The notes: a model not told the origin generated them from the sequence alone. A stretch of 39,304 nucleotides of DNA from Flavobacteriales bacterium (GCA_947463385.1 CANHSL010000013.1:1-39304); one strand, 5' to 3'. Shown: positions 26,888 to 36,064, counted from the stretch's first letter. Made by a program: numbers and translations.

Positions 26888-26919
26888 TTGTTTGATTTAG
26901 GGTAAAATGAGTAGATTTG
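26888..26919 (+). promoter_or_regulatory. Promoter of the aconitase gene
   Basis: TTG (26888-26890), 21 bases and TAGATTTG (26912-26919) match the phylum consensus, with a slightly long spacer. A second TTG at 26892-26894 gives 17. GC follows the -7. The transcript would start near 26926, leaving a leader of about 13 bases. Confidence 0.65.
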
Positions 26920-26938
26920 CGCTAAAATAATTTTTACT

Positions 26939-29203
26939 ATGGTTTTCGATATTGACATGATTAAACGGGTATATGCAGCTTACCCTGAGCGTATAAATGC
27001 AGCTAGACAGTTGCTAAATAAACCGTTAACCTTAACGGAAAAAATACTTTACGCGCATTTGTGGGATGGGAATGGCACTGTAGCGTTTGAACGTGGAAAA
27101 TCATATGTGGATTTTGCACCAGATCGCGTTGCAATGCAAGACGCTACGGCTCAAATGGCATTACTTCAATTCATGCAAGCAGGAAAGAAACGCGTTGCGG
27201 TTCCTTCTACGGTACATGCCGACCACTTAATACAAGCTAGAGTTGGAGCAAGTAAAGATTTACAGGACTCATTAAATCAAAACAATGAGGTCTTTAACTT
27301 TTTGTCCTCTATTTCGAATAAATACGGAATCGGATTTTGGAAACCAGGCGCAGGGATCATTCACCAAGTGGTCTTAGAAAACTACGCATTTCCTGGAGGA
27401 ATGATGATTGGTACGGATTCCCATACTGTGAATGCAGGCGGACTTGGAATGGTAGCGATTGGTGTTGGTGGTGCTGATGCCGTGGATGTTATGGCCGGAA
27501 TGGCTTGGGAATTAAAGTTTCCAAAATTAATCGGGATTAAACTAACTGGAAAGTTAAATGGATGGACATCTGCCAAAGATGTAATTCTAAAAGTTGCAGA
27601 TATTTTAACCGTAAAAGGAGGAACAGGATGTATTGTTGAATATTTTGGAGAAGGAGCAAAGTCTTTATCATGTACTGGTAAAGGGACCATTTGTAACATG
27701 GGTGCAGAAATTGGTGCTACTACATCTACCTTTGGATATGATGACTCCATGAGAAGATATCTGGTTGCTACTGGTCGTCAAGACGTAGTTGATGCTGCCG
27801 ATGTTATTGCTGAACATTTAACAGGTGATGCAGCGGTTTATGAAAATCCTAAAGCTTATTTTGATCAAATCATAGAAATCAACCTTTCTGAATTAGAACC
27901 ACACATTAATGGTCCGTTTACTCCAGACCGAGGTACACCGGTATCTAAAATGCGAGCCGAAGCAGAAAAGAACGGGTGGCCGATGGACGTTGAATGGGGA
28001 TTGATTGGTTCATGTACTAATTCTTCGTACGAAGATTTAGCACGCGCCGCCTCTGTGGTTAAACAAGCCGTTGCGAACGGAATTACACCAAAAGCAGAAT
28101 TCGGTATCAACCCGGGATCAGAACAAGTTCGATTCACCGCTGAACGCGATGGGATTCTTGCAGATTTCGAGAAAATGGGAACCAAGGTATTTACCAATGC
28201 GTGTGGGCCTTGCATCGGACAATGGGCACGTGAAGGTGCGGAAAAGCAAGAAAAAAATACGATTGTTCATTCATTCAACCGAAACTTCTCTAAACGTGCC
28301 GATGGTAACCCGAATACTCACGCCTTTGTTACCAGTCCAGAAATGGTTGCTGCCTTAGCAATTGCAGGAGATTTAGGATTCAATCCAATAACGGATAGCT
28401 TAACGAATGCGGAAGGTAAGTCCTTCAAGTTAACACCACCTGTAGGGGATGAGTTACCAACGAAAGGGTTTGCTGTAGAAGACAATGGATATCAAGCGCC
28501 AGCGGCAGATGGAAGTGACGTTAATATTATTGTAGCTCCGGATTCTCAACGCCTTCAATTGTTAGAAAACTTCCCGGTATGGAATGGTAAGAATATTACC
28601 GACGCTAAACTTTTGATTAAGGTGAAGGGGAAATGTACGACCGATCATATTTCTATGGCGGGGCCTTGGTTAAAATACCGAGGTCACCTTGACAACATTT
28701 CTAATAACCTATTGATTGGGGCTGAAAATGCGTTCAATGGAAAAGCGAATGAAGTGAAAAATCAGTTAACCGGAAGCTATGGCGAAGTTCCAGCAGTTCA
28801 AAGAGCTTATAAAGCAGCAGGAATTTCTTCTATAGTTGTTGGAGATCATAACTATGGCGAAGGAAGTTCACGAGAGCACGCTGCGATGGAACCAAGACAC
28901 TTGGGTGTTTCTGCAGTGCTTGTAAAATCTTTTGCTCGAATTCATGAAACGAATTTAAAGAAACAAGGAATGCTTGCGCTAACCTTCTCAAATGAGTCTG
29001 ATTACGATTTAATTCAAGAAAATGACAAATTTGACTTTATTGATTTAGCGTCATTTGCGCCTGAAAAACCATTAACGATGCGAATTCATCATGACAATGG
29101 AACACATCATGATATTATCTTGAATCATACCTATAATCAATCGCAAATCGAATGGTTTAAAGCGGGTTCCGCATTGAACTTGATTAAACTTATGGAAAAT
29201 TAA
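26939..29203 (+). CDS. acn: Aconitate hydratase (mitochondrial type)
   Basis: A 754-residue aconitase, interconverting citrate and isocitrate in the TCA cycle in the cytosol. The three 4Fe-4S cysteines are in [10 protein letters not shown] and [29 protein letters not shown] and [11 protein letters not shown] are the substrate and signature segments. The swivel domain has [12 protein letters not shown] and [20 protein letters not shown] with the conserved Ser-Arg-Glu-His. The length and domain order resemble eukaryotic mitochondrial ACO2 and not AcnA or AcnB; this form is common in Bacteroidota. It is monocistronic, with its own promoter and a strong terminator 18 bases after the stop. Confidence 0.97.
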   Translation: MVFDIDMIKRVYAAYPERINAARQLLNKPLTLTEKILYAHLWDGNGTVAFERGKSYVDFAPDRVAMQDATAQMALLQFMQAGKKRVAVPSTVHADHLIQARVGASKDLQDSLNQNNEVFNFLSSISNKYGIGFWKPGAGIIHQVVLENYAFPGGMMIGTDSHTVNAGGLGMVAIGVGGADAVDVMAGMAWELKFPKLIGIKLTGKLNGWTSAKDVILKVADILTVKGGTGCIVEYFGEGAKSLSCTGKGTICNMGAEIGATTSTFGYDDSMRRYLVATGRQDVVDAADVIAEHLTGDAAVYENPKAYFDQIIEINLSELEPHINGPFTPDRGTPVSKMRAEAEKNGWPMDVEWGLIGSCTNSSYEDLARAASVVKQAVANGITPKAEFGINPGSEQVRFTAERDGILADFEKMGTKVFTNACGPCIGQWAREGAEKQEKNTIVHSFNRNFSKRADGNPNTHAFVTSPEMVAALAIAGDLGFNPITDSLTNAEGKSFKLTPPVGDELPTKGFAVEDNGYQAPAADGSDVNIIVAPDSQRLQLLENFPVWNGKNITDAKLLIKVKGKCTTDHISMAGPWLKYRGHLDNISNNLLIGAENAFNGKANEVKNQLTGSYGEVPAVQRAYKAAGISSIVVGDHNYGEGSSREHAAMEPRHLGVSAVLVKSFARIHETNLKKQGMLALTFSNESDYDLIQENDKFDFIDLASFAPEKPLTMRIHHDNGTHHDIILNHTYNQSQIEWFKAGSALNLIKLMEN

Positions 29204-29221
29204 TTCGAAATTAATTAGCAC

Positions 29222-29251
29222 AAAAAAAGGGAGGCGAGCCTCCCTTTTTTT
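29222..29251 (+). terminator. Bidirectional intrinsic terminator
   Basis: A perfect 14-bp stem, with arms AAAAAAAGGGAGGC (29222-29235) and GCCTCCCTTTTTTT (29238-29251) and a 2-base GA centre. The A-run and T-run make it functional on both strands. It ends both the aconitase and the convergent outer-membrane protein transcripts. Confidence 0.92.
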
Positions 29252-29268
29252 GTTTCAATAATAATTAC

Positions 29269-29928
29269 TTAGAACTTAACAGATAGACCTGCTTGAAGCA
29301 AACCACCTCCGAAAGCACCTAACTCAACATGTGCACCAATGTTTTGTGTAAAGTACATTTTTGCACCGATTGCAACACGAAGCGTAACTGGAACTAACGC
29401 ACCATTTAGGTTTGCGTCCGTATAGCTAGAAGTTGTAGGATTTGTCTCGCTCCCACGATTTACAGATTTGTAACCACCCGCAAAGCCAGCATACATATCT
29501 AACTTCTCTTCTTGAACAAAATGATAATTCAAACGGAACATGGCACGCAATTTTTTTGCAGAATAGGTTGTTTGATACTGAGTGATTAAATAATCACCAT
29601 TCGCGTCTGTAAGCATATTACCATTGGCGTCGTATACATAGTCATCGAATTTATACGAATAACCCGAAACTTCATAGTTCACATCAGCACCAACTCCTAC
29701 TTTATCGGATGCCATGTATTCGAATCTACCGCCATAAGACAACATACTCCCAACCACTTTATAATCTTGAACATTGGTTTCATTACCTTCATACTGATTA
29801 TAAAATAATGAGTTTGCCCAGTTTGGTACCCCAATGTAGGGATCAATTGAAATATTCCCTTGACCCATTTGCGCTTTCGCACTTACTCCACCAATCACAG
29901 CAAAGATTAAAACATAGATTTTTTTCAT
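29269..29928 (-). CDS. Outer-membrane beta-barrel protein
   Basis: A 219-residue exported protein of the small OmpW/OprF-like barrel type. The signal peptide MKKIYVLIFAVIGGVSAKAQ is followed by alternating amphipathic strands (YGGRFEYMASDKVGVGADVN, LRAMFRLNYHF, DMYAGFAGGYKSVNRG, PVTLRVAIGAKMYFT). The C-terminus ends in an aromatic, LQAGLSVKF, the usual insertion signal for the BAM complex. Loops are rich in Asp, Asn and Gly. No promoter is visible in the 31 bases after aroA, so it is either read through from aroA or has a promoter inside that gene. Function unknown; a porin or structural role is possible. Confidence 0.83.
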   Translation of the reverse strand: MKKIYVLIFAVIGGVSAKAQMGQGNISIDPYIGVPNWANSLFYNQYEGNETNVQDYKVVGSMLSYGGRFEYMASDKVGVGADVNYEVSGYSYKFDDYVYDANGNMLTDANGDYLITQYQTTYSAKKLRAMFRLNYHFVQEEKLDMYAGFAGGYKSVNRGSETNPTTSSYTDANLNGALVPVTLRVAIGAKMYFTQNIGAHVELGAFGGGLLQAGLSVKF

Positions 29929-29959
29929 AATTAATTAATTTGGATGTGTTTACTTCAAT

Positions 29960-31198
29960 TTACAGATAAAGTTTCATTTCAGGGAATGATTTTACCACGG
30001 AGTCCACTTCAGTCAATGAAATATTCAAATTTGAGATTGTTGATGCAACAAGCGCCGCTAACACAATCCGATGATCATTATACGTATCAATGTGGGGCTC
30101 ATGGTTCTTAATTCCGCCCGTTATCATAAGCTCATTAGTTCCTATTTCAAAATGAACACCTAAGGCACTAAGCATAGCCATAGCGGATTTTAAGCGGTCC
30201 GATTCTTTATTCTTCAAGCGATTCGTTCCTTGTATAATTGATGTTCCGTTGGCCGATGCGGCTAACACACACAATAATGGAAACAAATCCGGACAATGAG
30301 TTACATCGCAATTAAACGAACGATTTTCACTATGCCCTACCGTGATAACATCGCCATTCCATTGAATTTGCGCGCCGTACAATGTCAGGATATCAAGGAT
30401 ATGTTCATCTGCTTGATTTCCTTGGCTTCTTAAGCCTTTAACAGATATTTCATTGGAAATCGCACCCATGCAAAGCAGGTTGGCGGCCCCACTCCAATCG
30501 CCATCAATTTGGATTTCTCGGCCCTGAATTCGGCAATTATCAACAAAGGAAATGCAGTTATCGATCCACGAAAGACTAACACCGCGATTTATTAAATTTT
30601 GAACCGTCATTTGAAGATACGGTGTGCTAACAAGATTGGTTAAGATCAGGCTACGCTCCCCTGTAGATTGAGCCAAACGGATTAAGACGCCAGACGCTAT
30701 TTGAGAAGTAGCAGACGCGTCAAGTTGAATGTGTTGTAGGCATGGATTGATTTGTTCTAAAACCAAAGGCCATTCCCCCTCATTTGAACGTTTAATTAAA
30801 CCCAATTGCGTAAATAGCGCCTCATTGAGGTGAAGTTCACGCGTCACTAAGGTGCCTTTGGCGTGAATTATAAGTTTCCGCGCAAATAAAAATCCAACGG
30901 AAACAATATTTCGAATTAAAAAACCTGACTCCCCTACATGAACAGATAATTCAGCCTGTATGATTGACTTGGTAGGCGGGACAATCGTAATTTTAGTTGA
31001 ACTTGCGTATACTTCAGCGCCAAATACCTCTAGACATTGTACGGCGGATTTCACATCATCTGGAAGAACCAAAAAATTACCAAATAAGTGTGTAGGTGTG
31101 TCGGACAACAAAGACAACAAGAGTTCTCGCTGCATGTGACTTTTAGAAACAGGAGGCTGAATAACAGTGGGAAATACTAGGTTAGGAAGCTGAATCAC
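29960..31198 (-). CDS. aroA: 3-phosphoshikimate 1-carboxyvinyltransferase (EPSP synthase)
   Basis: A 412-residue enzyme joining shikimate-3-phosphate and phosphoenolpyruvate, the sixth shikimate-pathway step. Conserved residues, compared with Escherichia coli AroA, are Lys19/Ser20/Arg24 (PPVSKSHMQR), Ser165-Gln166 (SATSQIASG), Asp304 (CPDLFPLL), Glu332/Arg335 (KNKESDRLKS), Arg377 (YNDHRIVLAA) and Lys403 (VKSFPEM). The PEP loop is GESGFLIRN (89-97) instead of the classic GNAGTAMRP, keeping only the Arg. The ATG lies 17 bases inside the end of the DAHP synthase gene, so the two are co-transcribed. The protein is somewhat diverged, but the key residues argue for a working enzyme. Confidence 0.92.
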   Translation of the reverse strand: MIQLPNLVFPTVIQPPVSKSHMQRELLLSLLSDTPTHLFGNFLVLPDDVKSAVQCLEVFGAEVYASSTKITIVPPTKSIIQAELSVHVGESGFLIRNIVSVGFLFARKLIIHAKGTLVTRELHLNEALFTQLGLIKRSNEGEWPLVLEQINPCLQHIQLDASATSQIASGVLIRLAQSTGERSLILTNLVSTPYLQMTVQNLINRGVSLSWIDNCISFVDNCRIQGREIQIDGDWSGAANLLCMGAISNEISVKGLRSQGNQADEHILDILTLYGAQIQWNGDVITVGHSENRSFNCDVTHCPDLFPLLCVLAASANGTSIIQGTNRLKNKESDRLKSAMAMLSALGVHFEIGTNELMITGGIKNHEPHIDTYNDHRIVLAALVASTISNLNISLTEVDSVVKSFPEMKLYL

Positions 31199-32240
31199 CT
31201 GGGTCAGAATTTCGTAATATTTTTGATTGAATATCTATAGATTCTTGATGAATCAATTTAAAAACTTCCGCAGCAAACTCCTTGGACAGCTCTGCATCTT
31301 CAGATAATTTAAGAAATTTAGCCAAGGCTTCTTCCCATTGATTCGGTTGAAAAATAGCTATGTTATTACGTTTTTTGTAGTGGCCAATATGTTCAACCAA
31401 TTCCATTCGTTTGGCAAATATCTCTACCACTTGATTGTCTAAAATTGAAATGTTGGCACGCAGTTCGCGTATCTCTTCTTGATCAATGGCCTCCCTACTT
31501 CTTACATTCAACGTTGCAAGCAATTCAAGATACTCCTTGGGTGTTAATTGCTGTTTTGCATCTGTTTTTGCCACAGCGGGGTTCGGATGAACTTCAATCA
31601 TCAAGCCATCAAACTTTAAATCAACGGCCTTCTGTGATACTTCAAAAACATTATTTGCAATTCCTGAAATATGGGACGGGTCGCAAATTATTTCTAAACC
31701 CGGAAACTCGGCACGCAATGCAATCGGAATTTGCCAATTGGGAAGGTTTCGATATTTAAGTTTATCATACGTCGAAAAACCCCGGTGAATAGCAATTACC
31801 TTTTTGACCCCCGCTTTATACAAGCGTTCGATTCCTCCTACCCATAGTTTTAGGTCTGGATTCGTAGGATTTTTAATAAGGATTGTTGCCTCGGTACCTT
31901 GAAGGGAATCCGCTAATTCCTGCACAGAAAAAGGATTGGATGTTGTTCGAGCGCCAATCCACATCATATTGAATCCGTGGGCAAGAACTTTTTCTACATG
32001 TGATGAATTAGCTACCTCGGTTAACACATTCAGTCCGAACTCATCTTGAATATCTCGCATCCAACCTAAGCCCTCCGCTCCTGCGCCCTCAAAGGCACCG
32101 GGCTGAGTTCTTGGTTTCCATATCCCTGCTCGAAAGGCAAATAAATTCACTGAATCCAATTGTTGAGCTACAGCTCTTAATTGTTCGTAAGACTCTGCAC
32201 TACATGGACCTGCAATGAGTTTTAAATCAGCGGGAAGCAT
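31182..32240 (-). CDS. Bifunctional DAHP synthase / chorismate mutase
   Basis: A 352-residue fusion for the first shikimate step and the branch-point to Phe/Tyr. Residues 1-245 are a type I-beta DAHP synthase: LIAGPCSAES, KPRTQPGAFEG, IKNPTNPDL, IHRGFSTY, CDPSHISG and EVHPNP. Residues about 255-345 are an AroQ-type chorismate mutase (EIRELRANISILDNQVVEIF, then KRMELVEHIGHYKK). The same C-terminal fusion is known in other Bacteroidota, where the mutase domain mediates feedback by prephenate. That regulation is inferred here from the family. It is 3 bases after rny and overlaps aroA by 17 bases. Confidence 0.93.
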   Translation of the reverse strand: MLPADLKLIAGPCSAESYEQLRAVAQQLDSVNLFAFRAGIWKPRTQPGAFEGAGAEGLGWMRDIQDEFGLNVLTEVANSSHVEKVLAHGFNMMWIGARTTSNPFSVQELADSLQGTEATILIKNPTNPDLKLWVGGIERLYKAGVKKVIAIHRGFSTYDKLKYRNLPNWQIPIALRAEFPGLEIICDPSHISGIANNVFEVSQKAVDLKFDGLMIEVHPNPAVAKTDAKQQLTPKEYLELLATLNVRSREAIDQEEIRELRANISILDNQVVEIFAKRMELVEHIGHYKKRNNIAIFQPNQWEEALAKFLKLSEDAELSKEFAAEVFKLIHQESIDIQSKILRNSDPGDSAS

Positions 32241-32243
32241 ACA

Positions 32244-33773
32244 TTATTTAGCGTAATTCACTGCTCTTTTTTCTCGGATAACGGTCACTTTTACTTGACC
32301 CGGATAGGTCATTTCTGTTTGAATGCGTTGAGATATTGTAAACGACAATTCTTCTGCTCGTTGGTCCGTTACTTTTTCAGCTTCTACCAATACGCGCAAC
32401 TCACGTCCTGCTTGAATAGCATACGCGCTGCCAACACCATCATAGGAAAGCGCTAAATTCTCGAGTTCTTTAATTCGTTTAATGTACGCTTCAACGATTT
32501 CGCGACGAGCGCCTGGGCGTGCTCCTGAAATTGCATCACAGACTTGAACGATCGGAGAAATCAATGTTTTCATTTCGATTTCATCGTGGTGAGCTCCAAT
32601 GGCATTCAAGACATCTGGTTTTTCACCATATTTCTCGGCGATTTTCATTCCAAGAATAGCGTGTGGTAATTCTGGTTCTTCATCCGGAACTTTACCGATA
32701 TCATGCAAAAGACCTGCCCGTTTAGCCACTTTAACATTCAGCCCAAGTTCTGCGGCCATAATTGCACAAAGGTTAGCTACTTCTCGAGAGTGTTGAAGCA
32801 AGTTCTGACCGTAAGATGAACGATACTTCATACGTCCCACCATTCGCATTAATTCAGGGTGTAGGCCATGAATACCTAAATCGATACAAGTCCGTCGTCC
32901 TGTTTCTGCGATCTCCTCATCTAAGTTCTTTTTGGTTTTAGCCACAACCTCTTCAATTCGGGCAGGATGAATGCGTCCATCAGAAACCAATTGATGCAAC
33001 GATAAGCGTGCAATTTCACGACGTACTGGATCAAAACAAGATAAAATAATGGCTTCTGGCGTGTCATCTACAATGATCTCTACACCTGTTGCAGCTTCTA
33101 ACGCACGAATGTTTCGGCCTTCACGACCAATAATTCGACCTTTAACCTCATCTGATTCGATGTTAAAAACAGTAACAGCATTTTCTATCGCCTGTTCGGT
33201 AGCTACCCGTTGAATGGTTTGAATGACAATTCGACGTGCTTCACGGTTTGCGTTTAATTTAGCTTCTTCTGAAATCTCTTTAATTTGAGCCATCGCTGCA
33301 GTTCGCGCTTCATCAACCAAGGCATCCATTAACATTTTCTTTGCTTCTTCGGGTTGAAGGCTGCTAATTTTTGATAATTCAGCCACACGTTTTTGTTGGA
33401 TTTTATCCAGTTCCTGCATTCTACCGTCTAAGCTTGAACTTTTTTGCGTTAGTTCACCTTGGGAGCGTTCCAAATCCTTTTCCTTTCGATTTAGATCCTC
33501 TAGTTTTTGATTAATTGATTTTTCCTTTCCACGAATTCTATCTTCGTTTGATTGCATGCGGCGCTCACGTTCTTTGACGTTATTTTCATGCTCTTCTTTC
33601 AGTTTTAGAAAATTCTCCTTAGCCTGAAGCATTCGCTCCTTTTTGATGCGTTCGGCTTCGTTTTCCGCTTCTGAAATTCGTTGTTTTACTTTGTTACCTA
33701 CAATCCACTGCTGTACAGCAAAGGCTCCGCCTCCACCAACAGCTAGTCCGATAATTATTCCTAATAAATCCAT
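32244..33773 (-). CDS. rny: Ribonuclease Y
   Basis: A 509-residue membrane-anchored endoribonuclease that starts decay of many mRNAs. One N-terminal transmembrane helix (about 3-25) is followed by a long charged coiled coil (about 30-200). A KH domain covers about 210-265 ([15 protein letters not shown]). An HD domain covers about 325-420 with His357-Asp358 ([19 protein letters not shown]) and IGAHHDE. The C-terminal [12 protein letters not shown] segment is typical. Length is normal. It follows zapA by 40 bases and precedes the DAHP synthase gene by 3. Confidence 0.96.
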   Translation of the reverse strand: MDLLGIIIGLAVGGGGAFAVQQWIVGNKVKQRISEAENEAERIKKERMLQAKENFLKLKEEHENNVKERERRMQSNEDRIRGKEKSINQKLEDLNRKEKDLERSQGELTQKSSSLDGRMQELDKIQQKRVAELSKISSLQPEEAKKMLMDALVDEARTAAMAQIKEISEEAKLNANREARRIVIQTIQRVATEQAIENAVTVFNIESDEVKGRIIGREGRNIRALEAATGVEIIVDDTPEAIILSCFDPVRREIARLSLHQLVSDGRIHPARIEEVVAKTKKNLDEEIAETGRRTCIDLGIHGLHPELMRMVGRMKYRSSYGQNLLQHSREVANLCAIMAAELGLNVKVAKRAGLLHDIGKVPDEEPELPHAILGMKIAEKYGEKPDVLNAIGAHHDEIEMKTLISPIVQVCDAISGARPGARREIVEAYIKRIKELENLALSYDGVGSAYAIQAGRELRVLVEAEKVTDQRAEELSFTISQRIQTEMTYPGQVKVTVIREKRAVNYAK

Positions 33774-33813
33774 ACCCTTTTTTTAAAATTATTAATTCAG
33801 GGTTGGTAACTTC

Positions 33814-34089
33814 TTAGATCAAGTCCGTAGCCTCCGTAGTTAAATCTTCTAGCTTTTGTTCAATCTCACTGTAATCGACCGGGGTGTTATTCAAGGGTTT
33901 CATTAAATACTGTAATGAAGCCATTGCCAACAAATCCTGTTGATCATTCACTGCATAGTGTTTTTTGAGCGACTCAATGGAAGCATTCAAGGCGTTCGCT
34001 GCACTCAACACTTTATCCTTTTCAGATTCCAAGACTGAAATCGGATATGTTCTTCCTGCAATTTCCAACTTTAAGGATACTTTAGCCAT
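33814..34089 (-). CDS. zapA: Cell division protein ZapA
   Basis: A 91-residue ZapA, an FtsZ-bundling protein at the division site. The N-terminal KVSLKLEIAGRTYPISV strand pair is followed by EKDKVLSAANALNASIESLK and the helix DLLAMASLQYLM, then an acidic coiled C-terminus. Its ATG lies 8 bases inside the end of the coiled-coil gene before it, and rny follows after 40 bases. The pairing with a coiled-coil gene recalls ZapA-ZapB, although gene order differs from Escherichia coli. Confidence 0.88.
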   Translation of the reverse strand: MAKVSLKLEIAGRTYPISVLESEKDKVLSAANALNASIESLKKHYAVNDQQDLLAMASLQYLMKPLNNTPVDYSEIEQKLEDLTTEATDLI

Positions 34090-34408
34090 TGTTATGTTTT
34101 AACTGGGCAATACAAAAATCTATTTCTTTTACCAACGCATCGATTTCAGCCTCGTTTCGTGAATAACCACTAAACAAATTGGGCTCCATCGCCTGTTGTT
34201 TTTTGTTTGCTTCAGCTAACGCAGTTAATCGGGTGATTTCTTGCTGGAACGTTTTATGCGCAATGGTAAGGCGTTCTACTTCCTTTCTAGCATCTTCTAA
34301 TTCAACATTTAATTGCTGAACTGTTTTTCGTTCTTGCTCAATTTTTGCTTTTAATTGATGAAAAATGGTTCTTAACTGAGCAATCTGTGTATCAATTTTC
34401 GGCGTCAT
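34082..34408 (-). CDS. Coiled-coil protein upstream of zapA
   Basis: A 108-residue protein without recognised domain. Residues about 5-70 are a heptad-rich coiled coil (IAQLRTIFHQLKAKIEQERK, VEDARKEVERL-like VELEDARKEVERL). Then comes a short linker MEPNLFSGYSRN and a conserved-looking C-terminal helix DALVKEIDFCIAQL. It overlaps zapA by 8 bases and has its own promoter candidate 17 bases upstream. A ZapB-like division role is inferred from context only; the sequence does not show ZapB homology that I can confirm. Confidence 0.78.
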   Translation of the reverse strand: MTPKIDTQIAQLRTIFHQLKAKIEQERKTVQQLNVELEDARKEVERLTIAHKTFQQEITRLTALAEANKKQQAMEPNLFSGYSRNEAEIDALVKEIDFCIAQLKHNNG

Positions 34409-34424
34409 CCGTGCAAACTTTCCA

Positions 34425-34432
34425 CAAAGTTA
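34425..34432 (-). promoter_or_regulatory. Likely -7 element for the coiled-coil/zapA/rny unit
   Basis: On the minus strand TAACTTTG (34432-34425) matches TAnnTTTG and ends 16 bases before the ATG at 34408. No TTG is found at the normal -33 spacing; CGG is the nearest. A leader of only about 10 bases would result. Confidence 0.5.
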
Positions 34433-34493
34433 ACACACATTGTTAGATATACCGATTATTGCGCATTTTTTTATCAAAAAACACGCGTGAATA

Positions 34494-35156
34494 TTATGCG
34501 TTGGTCGGACCGCTATAAAATGCTTTTGTATAATTCGGTTTAATTTGATCCATATTATCAAAATCACCGATGGAAAACCGATGGAATGCGATCGCTATCT
34601 GGCCGATTGCTGAAGCTTGAATTTCGTCATCAAACATATGTTGGGACTCAATTCGTAGTATTTCTTTTAATTTGACATTTGCATCACCAACCCATACCAA
34701 GGTGTTGGTTGGAGAAACAAAATCTTCCGTTATGACCACGGGTTGATCCATCAATAGTACCTTGTTTTCCTGTTGAATTCGAAGAAAAACCTCGTCTCTT
34801 CTCGCATCAAAAGCCGCGGCAATTGTAGCATTGGGATGTTTTGGACGGGCTAAACTCACCAAACTCTCCAACGAAGAAACGCCAATGAATGGAATGCCTA
34901 AACCAAAAGCCAATCCTTTGGCCGTGGCTAAACCAATACGTAAGCCAGTGTATGAACCAGGACCCAAGCTAAATGAAATTGCTTTTAATGATTCAACATC
35001 AATCGAATTGCGCTTGATTAGTTGATCAATCATTACCGTTAGCGCTTCACCGTGTATAAATTGATCACTTGAAGTCTCAATAAAATCAACCAGTTCTCCA
35101 TGATTTGAAAGTGCAACAGAACAAATTTTAGTAGACGTTTCTATGTGAAGAATCAT
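34494..35156 (-). CDS. tsaB: tRNA t6A biosynthesis protein TsaB
   Basis: A 220-residue TsaB, the ASKHA-fold scaffold that pairs with TsaD to put threonylcarbamoyl on A37 of ANN-decoding tRNAs. MILHIETSTKICSVALSNHG starts the fold. SFSLGPGSYTGLRIGLATAK and GLAFGLGIPFIGVSSLESL are the family signature, and AAFDARRDEVFL is the third conserved block. The ATG overlaps the response-regulator stop by 4 bases (ATGA), so translation is coupled. No clear terminator follows. Confidence 0.93.
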   Translation of the reverse strand: MILHIETSTKICSVALSNHGELVDFIETSSDQFIHGEALTVMIDQLIKRNSIDVESLKAISFSLGPGSYTGLRIGLATAKGLAFGLGIPFIGVSSLESLVSLARPKHPNATIAAAFDARRDEVFLRIQQENKVLLMDQPVVITEDFVSPTNTLVWVGDANVKLKEILRIESQHMFDDEIQASAIGQIAIAFHRFSIGDFDNMDQIKPNYTKAFYSGPTNA

Positions 35157-35842
35157 GCTTTGATTTCTAATTTGAATCCAACACCATGAATGTTCAAAAT
35201 TTGAATTCGCTCGTCCTCCTTGAGGTATTTTCGAAGCTTTGTAATGAAAACATCCAAACTTCTACCGACAAAATAATCATCCTGTCCCCAAACTGTATTT
35301 AAAATAACCTCTCTTGGAAGTACTTGATTTTTAAATTTGTAGAGGATTTTTAAGATTTGGGCTTCTTTCTTGGTAAGAGATTGAGCCGTTCCGTTCAAGG
35401 TGAGTGTCAGATTTTCTGTATCAAAAATAAACGTGGAGACATTAAACACTTTTTCTTCAGGGATTTCAGTGCGAATGTTTACCCGTTTCAAGAGGGATTT
35501 AATCCGTAGATTTAATTCCTCTACGGAAAACGGCTTCGTCAGATAATCATCTCCGCCCGCATTAAAGCCCTCAATTTTATCTTCAGTCATCGACTTGGCT
35601 GTCAAAAATAAAATAGGAACATCCGAATTGATCTGACGGATATCTCTTGCCAAGGTAAATCCATCTTTTTTTGGCATCATCACGTCAAAGATGCACAGGT
35701 GATAGGGCTGCTCATTAAAGCGTTTTAATGCCTCGACTCCATCGGTAGTTAACGACACGTGATAACCTTCGGCGCGTAATTGATCCGCGATAACAAACCC
35801 GAGATTTATATCGTCTTCAGCAAGTAAAATTGAGATTTTCAT
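35153..35842 (-). CDS. OmpR-family response regulator (RprY-like)
   Basis: A two-component DNA-binding regulator. I place the start at MKISILLAEDD, giving 229 residues; an upstream in-frame ATG at 35854 would add MLPT. The receiver has the acidic pair in LLAEDD, the phosphoacceptor Asp of CIFDVMMPKKDG (residue 53 from this start), Thr of LFLTAKS and Lys of DYLTKPFS. The winged-helix output domain has LTKKEAQILKILY, VWGQDDYFVGRSLDVFITKL and IHGVGFKLEI. It resembles RprY-type regulators of Bacteroidota. No histidine kinase is adjacent. It overlaps tsaB by 4 bases and follows a leader with a strong hairpin. Confidence 0.9.
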   Translation of the reverse strand: MKISILLAEDDINLGFVIADQLRAEGYHVSLTTDGVEALKRFNEQPYHLCIFDVMMPKKDGFTLARDIRQINSDVPILFLTAKSMTEDKIEGFNAGGDDYLTKPFSVEELNLRIKSLLKRVNIRTEIPEEKVFNVSTFIFDTENLTLTLNGTAQSLTKKEAQILKILYKFKNQVLPREVILNTVWGQDDYFVGRSLDVFITKLRKYLKEDERIQILNIHGVGFKLEIKA

Positions 35843-35879
35843 GGTAGGCAACATTGTGATTAACTTGATTATGAAAAGC

Positions 35880-35907
35880 CAAGAGCCTTGGTTACCCAGG
35901 GCCCTTG
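35880..35907 (-). other. GC-rich leader hairpin before the RprY-like gene
   Basis: On the minus strand CAAGGGCCCTGG and CCAAGGCTCTTG pair through 12 positions (one G-U, one C-A mismatch) around the loop GTAA, a GNRA tetraloop in RNA. It lies between the promoter candidate and the start codon, in an otherwise A/T-rich gap. Only a weak T-run (CTTTTC) follows, so a full terminator is doubtful. Confidence 0.55.
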
Positions 35908-35934
35908 ACTAATCAACCTAACCTACTACTGCTG

Positions 35935-35942
35935 CAAAGGTA
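35935..35942 (-). promoter_or_regulatory. Likely -7 element of the RprY-like gene
   Basis: On the minus strand TACCTTTG (35942-35935), followed by CA, matches TAnnTTTG. The expected -33 TTG is missing (TAA at 19 bases). Transcription would start near 35929, giving a leader of about 85 bases that contains the hairpin. Confidence 0.5.
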
Positions 35943-36049
35943 ATGTGAAAAATGAGATTAGTTACGAATAGACAGATTTTTTTTTCTTAAAAAAATGTTA
36001 ATCTTCCATTTATAGCTATTTCCATAACCTTTTGGAACAGAAATCTCCT

Positions 36050-36057
36050 TACCTTCG
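36050..36057 (+). promoter_or_regulatory. Possible -7 element of the plus-strand regulator
   Basis: TACCTTCG resembles TAnnTTTG with one mismatch and ends 7 bases before the ATG at 36065, so the mRNA would have almost no leader. TTG at 36032-36034 gives only a 15-base spacer. If real, it excludes the upstream ATG at 36032. Confidence 0.35.
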
Positions 36058-36064
36058 AAATCAA

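Larger units (their letters stand above)
26620..26938. other. Intergenic region with divergent amidase and aconitase promoters
   Basis: A 319-base gap between divergent genes. It holds the amidase promoter at its left end and the aconitase promoter at its right end. The roughly 200 bases between them (26684-26887) contain only a short GGGTT/AACCC inverted repeat; I see no open frame, RNA gene or repeat family. Confidence 0.6.

Noticed and set aside
27382-27750. A 122-codon open frame antisense to the aconitase gene
   Set aside because: The composition follows the aconitase codons, there is no promoter or start context, and the aconitase motifs are intact on the other strand.
34461-34486. Hairpin after tsaB as an intrinsic terminator
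   Set aside because: The stem is nearly all A-T with two G-T pairs and there is no T-run after it in the minus-strand sense.
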